From: a virus
DNA: 63,662 bases
Virus record (IMG/VR): IMGVR_UViG_3300032799_000186
Span: 1-63,662 of that record
Reading direction: 5' to 3' (one strand)
The notes below the pieces were generated by a model that was not told where the DNA came from, did no database searches, and worked only from the letters and a program-made list of their open reading frames with translations. The position numbers and the translations under genes are program-made. Positions 61,681-63,662 of this stretch are shown piece by piece. Position 1 is the first letter of the stretch. Every line of letters begins with the position of its first letter.

Positions 61681-61725
61681 CCGTAACAACTGTGAAACAA
61701 ATCTTCCAGAAAGTGCATTTTTTCC

Positions 61726-61755
61726 TTGACAAGTGACGGCATTATGCCGTATATT
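61726..61755 (+). promoter_or_regulatory. Promoter P2 with palindromic operator
   Basis: TTGACA (61726-61731), 18 bases, TATATT (61750-61755). ACGGCATTATGCCGT (61736-61750) is the palindrome. A T-rich run precedes it. Because the promoter overlaps codons that would lie upstream, the CobS-like gene must start at 61786. Confidence 0.85.
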
Positions 61756-61785
61756 GAAGGTGGAGAGAGAAAGGGAGGTCACACC

Positions 61786-62712
61786 ATGGATCGCAAGCCC
61801 GTCGCCATCAAGGTCGAGACCGTCATCATCCCGGGGACCACCGTCCAGATGGAGCGTCTGGTGGGTTTCAGCCACCCGATGATTCCGAAGGTGGATCCGA
61901 CCTACGTATTCCGCCAGGATCTCTGCGAAGAGGTGGGCTACGCCCTCAAGAATGGAACCAACTGCCTTCTGGTGGGTGACACCGGTGACGGCAAGACCTC
62001 GTTGATCGTCCAGCTTGCGGCGTTCCTGAACCGACCTTGCTGTCGCATCAACGTCAACGGCCAGAGCGACCCGGCCATCCTGATCGGTCGGGACATGCCG
62101 GCCGAGGTGGATGGCACCCGGATGCTGACTTACCGCTGGGGTCCGCTGGCCAAGATGATGACTCAGCCTTACGGCTGGTTCATCCTGGACGAGATGGACG
62201 CGGCTCAGCCCGGGGTTCTCCTGGTGCTCCAACAAATGCTGGAGCGTGGCGGGAAGCTGACCCTGGAGGACGCGGCGGCGACTGTGGTCGAGCGGGCTGC
62301 GGGCTTCATGTTCTTCGCCACGGGTAACACGATGGGGATCGCCGGCCGGCACCGGACAATGTACGCCGGGACCAACAGGTGCAACGAGGCCACCCTGGAT
62401 CGGTTTGATTGTGTTATCCACGTGACTGAGATGGATGCCAAATTGGAGGAAGAGGTGGTGGCGGCCAACGCCCCCGGGCTCGACCGGGACTTCGTGAAGG
62501 CTATCATTCGGATCGCCAAGGAGGTCCGGGACCAGCTCCGGGATGACCAGCTCTCTTGCACGTTCTCAACCCGGCGCTGCATCCAGTGGGCTCAGGCGAT
62601 GCGGACGTTCCACCCCCTCCGGGCCGCCAGGCTGAGCGTGCTCAACAAGCTAAACGCTGAGGACTGCAAGGTTCTGGAGGGTGTGATTCAGCGGTACTTC
62701 GGAACCCCCTAG
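61786..62712 (+). CDS. CobS/MoxR-type AAA+ ATPase
   Basis: The 308-aa protein has Walker A GDTGDGKT (64-71), Walker B FILDEMD (132-138), a sensor FFATGNTMG and an RHRTMYAGT segment followed by DRFDCVIHV. It is typical of MoxR/CobS ATPases that work with von Willebrand-domain partners. ATG 61786 follows GGGAGG. With the CobT-like gene at 63302 it forms the phage CobS/CobT pair, whose job in phages is unclear; it may be a chaperone-like remodelling complex. Confidence 0.85.
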   Translation: MDRKPVAIKVETVIIPGTTVQMERLVGFSHPMIPKVDPTYVFRQDLCEEVGYALKNGTNCLLVGDTGDGKTSLIVQLAAFLNRPCCRINVNGQSDPAILIGRDMPAEVDGTRMLTYRWGPLAKMMTQPYGWFILDEMDAAQPGVLLVLQQMLERGGKLTLEDAAATVVERAAGFMFFATGNTMGIAGRHRTMYAGTNRCNEATLDRFDCVIHVTEMDAKLEEEVVAANAPGLDRDFVKAIIRIAKEVRDQLRDDQLSCTFSTRRCIQWAQAMRTFHPLRAARLSVLNKLNAEDCKVLEGVIQRYFGTP

Positions 62713-62722
62713 GGAGGGCGCC

Positions 62723-63229
62723 ATGAACAGCAGAGAGGGCACCATGAATGCGCTGCTACGATATGATTTGGGGGATGATGCCACTTGGGTAGCCAAGGTG
62801 GAAAAGGTGGGGGAGGACTTTAGACTGAAGATTGCCCACTTTCGGAAGATAGGTTCGCCTGGGGATTCTGATATGGGGGACAAATGGCAGGAAGCTGGTG
62901 TGTTCAAGACTGGGGTGGCGGTGGTCAAGTATGTGCGAGACCTGGCCGCCAAGAAGTTCCCGGATTGGAAACCCACGGTGGACACCTTGGACACGATCAA
63001 GCACCGGACGGCCCAGAGCGTGACCCCGGATTGCTACAGCCCCGTTCCCGAGGGGTCAAAGGCTGGTGGTCGGGGTGACATCGGATGCAAGACTTGCCCT
63101 TACCGCTCGGGGTGCGGTGACCCGGCGTTGGTGAATTTGGGGGCGAAGTTGACGGATCAGGAGAATGAAGGAGATTTCCTGACTCGTTTGCAGCGTAAGG
63201 TGGCGAAAGCCTACGGAAAGAAAAGTTGA
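62723..63229 (+). CDS. Cysteine-cluster protein next to the CobS-like ATPase (168 aa)
   Basis: No family is recognised. The N-terminal 100 residues are alpha/beta (AVVKYVRDLAAKKFPDWKPT). The C-terminal part has four cysteines (DCYSPVPEG, then CKTCPYRSGC), a zinc or iron-sulphur pattern related to the 56735 product. AGGGAGGG supports the start; it is co-transcribed with the ATPase from P2. Confidence 0.6.
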   Translation: MNSREGTMNALLRYDLGDDATWVAKVEKVGEDFRLKIAHFRKIGSPGDSDMGDKWQEAGVFKTGVAVVKYVRDLAAKKFPDWKPTVDTLDTIKHRTAQSVTPDCYSPVPEGSKAGGRGDIGCKTCPYRSGCGDPALVNLGAKLTDQENEGDFLTRLQRKVAKAYGKKS

Positions 63230-63248
63230 GTTTCTAGAACGATTTTTC

Positions 63249-63278
63249 TTGACAAGTGCCGGCATTATGCCGTATATT
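63249..63278 (+). promoter_or_regulatory. Promoter P3 with palindromic operator
   Basis: TTGACA (63249-63254), 18 bases, TATATT (63273-63278), with CGGCATTATGCCG (63260-63272) in the spacer. A T5 run precedes the -35. Drives the CobT-like gene at 63302. Confidence 0.85.
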
Positions 63279-63301
63279 GATACTGGATGGAGGGACTGAC
63301 C

Positions 63302-63662
63302 ATGGCTACCGGCACAGCACTTTTGGAAAACACCCTAGAGAAGGTGGCTCGCATTATCGCTAGGCGGCGAGGTGTGAAGGTGACACTCCGGGGCGGGGCT
63401 GCCTACGTGGACCTGGACAAGATGGAAGTGGTTCTCCCCCAGGTCACCGACGATCAATACAAACACATGGCCCCCTATCTCGATGGGATCTGCGACCACG
63501 AGACCGGGCACATCTTGTGGACGGATCCAAAGGTCTCCAAAGAGGCGGCGGAAGGAAAGGAGACCAACGGCAAGACCCGGCACATCTTCTGGAACCTGCT
63601 GGAAGATTTCCGGACTGAGAAGTTGACCAGTGAGCAGTACATCGGCTGCGCCCAGAACTTGA
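63302..63662 (+). CDS. CobT-like protein (3' partial)
   Basis: Only the first 120 residues are in the window. HETGH (66-70) followed by LLEDFRTEK (99-107) is the pattern of CobT-like proteins, whose von Willebrand domain would lie beyond the edge. The HExGH motif may bind a metal. The ATG follows GGAGGG. It has its own promoter P3 rather than sharing that of the ATPase. It is expected to partner with the 61786 ATPase. Confidence 0.75.
   Translation, partial: MATGTALLENTLEKVARIIARRRGVKVTLRGGAAYVDLDKMEVVLPQVTDDQYKHMAPYLDGICDHETGHILWTDPKVSKEAAEGKETNGKTRHIFWNLLEDFRTEKLTSEQYIGCAQNL

Noticed and set aside
60196-62421. Long minus-strand open frame (about 740 codons) opposite the regulon genes
   Set aside because: It runs opposite clear genes and through three promoters, lacks a ribosome site and has low-complexity Arg/His/Leu-rich sequence typical of an antisense shadow of GC-rich genes.
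1-63662. CRISPR array, insertion sequence or att site
   Set aside because: No regularly spaced repeats, no transposase gene and no integrase were seen; the direct repeats near 53.9 and 55.8 kb number only two.

Overview
The window is a continuous stretch of a tailed-phage genome, or an equivalent large prophage. It is GC-rich and almost entirely plus-strand coding, with tightly packed genes, many 1-4 base overlaps and good Shine-Dalgarno sites. A contractile tail sheath, tail tube, tape measure, gpV/gp5-like spike, J-like wedge and gpI-like protein show a myovirus. A spanin-like overlapping pair suggests a Gram-negative host, but the sequence does not name it. No integrase, terminase or portal gene is seen. 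Terminase and portal probably lie left of base 1, and more replication genes probably lie right of base 63662.

Layout. (1) 1-12.1 kb: two giant multi-domain 'polyvalent' proteins, probably injected with the DNA. The first combines SNF2 helicase, ddrB-like ParB, zeta-type kinase and RelA/SpoT domains. The second combines MuF, pyrophosphatase-like, DUF3293-like and JAB domains. A zincin-like and a zinc-ribbon protein follow, then a terminator. (2) 12.2-18.7 kb: prohead protease, acidic scaffold-like protein, major capsid protein with an Ig/FN3-like insert, and small head proteins. (3) 18.7-26.3 kb: fibre/adhesin-like proteins placed in the head region, then an NlpC/P60-like peptidase, a VanZ-like membrane protein and a holin-like protein. 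(4) 26.3-31.0 kb: a GspE-N-like protein and neck/connector proteins. (5) 31.0-52.4 kb: sheath, tube, a reverse-strand homing endonuclease, tail chaperone pair, tape measure, hub, spike, wedge proteins and tail fibres. (6) 52.4-53.9 kb: lysis-type membrane genes. (7) 53.9-54.25 kb: a gene-free, strongly structured, partly AT-rich region. (8) 54.2-60.3 kb: UvsW-like helicase, Hfq-like protein, DnaB-like helicase, primase and a ribbon-helix-helix (RHH) protein. (9) 60.3-63.7 kb: three transcription units whose sigma70-type promoters each contain the same palindrome, driving a zinc-ribbon protein, a CobS/MoxR ATPase and a CobT-like protein.

The most notable signals are these. An octamer (TTTCTGGA / TCCAGAAA) occurs at 46 places that I located, against one or two expected, in all reading frames but absent from the blocks coding abundant structural proteins. 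A roughly 22-residue GP[FY]IGP module occurs four times in the polyvalent proteins, each time just after an [L/M]-x-K-A tetrapeptide. That tetrapeptide class is strongly enriched in the scaffold, which suggests a maturation-protease site that cuts the polyproteins inside the capsid. An RHH gene lies next to a three-promoter palindrome regulon. A degenerate direct repeat brackets the UvsW-like gene beside a candidate structured RNA.
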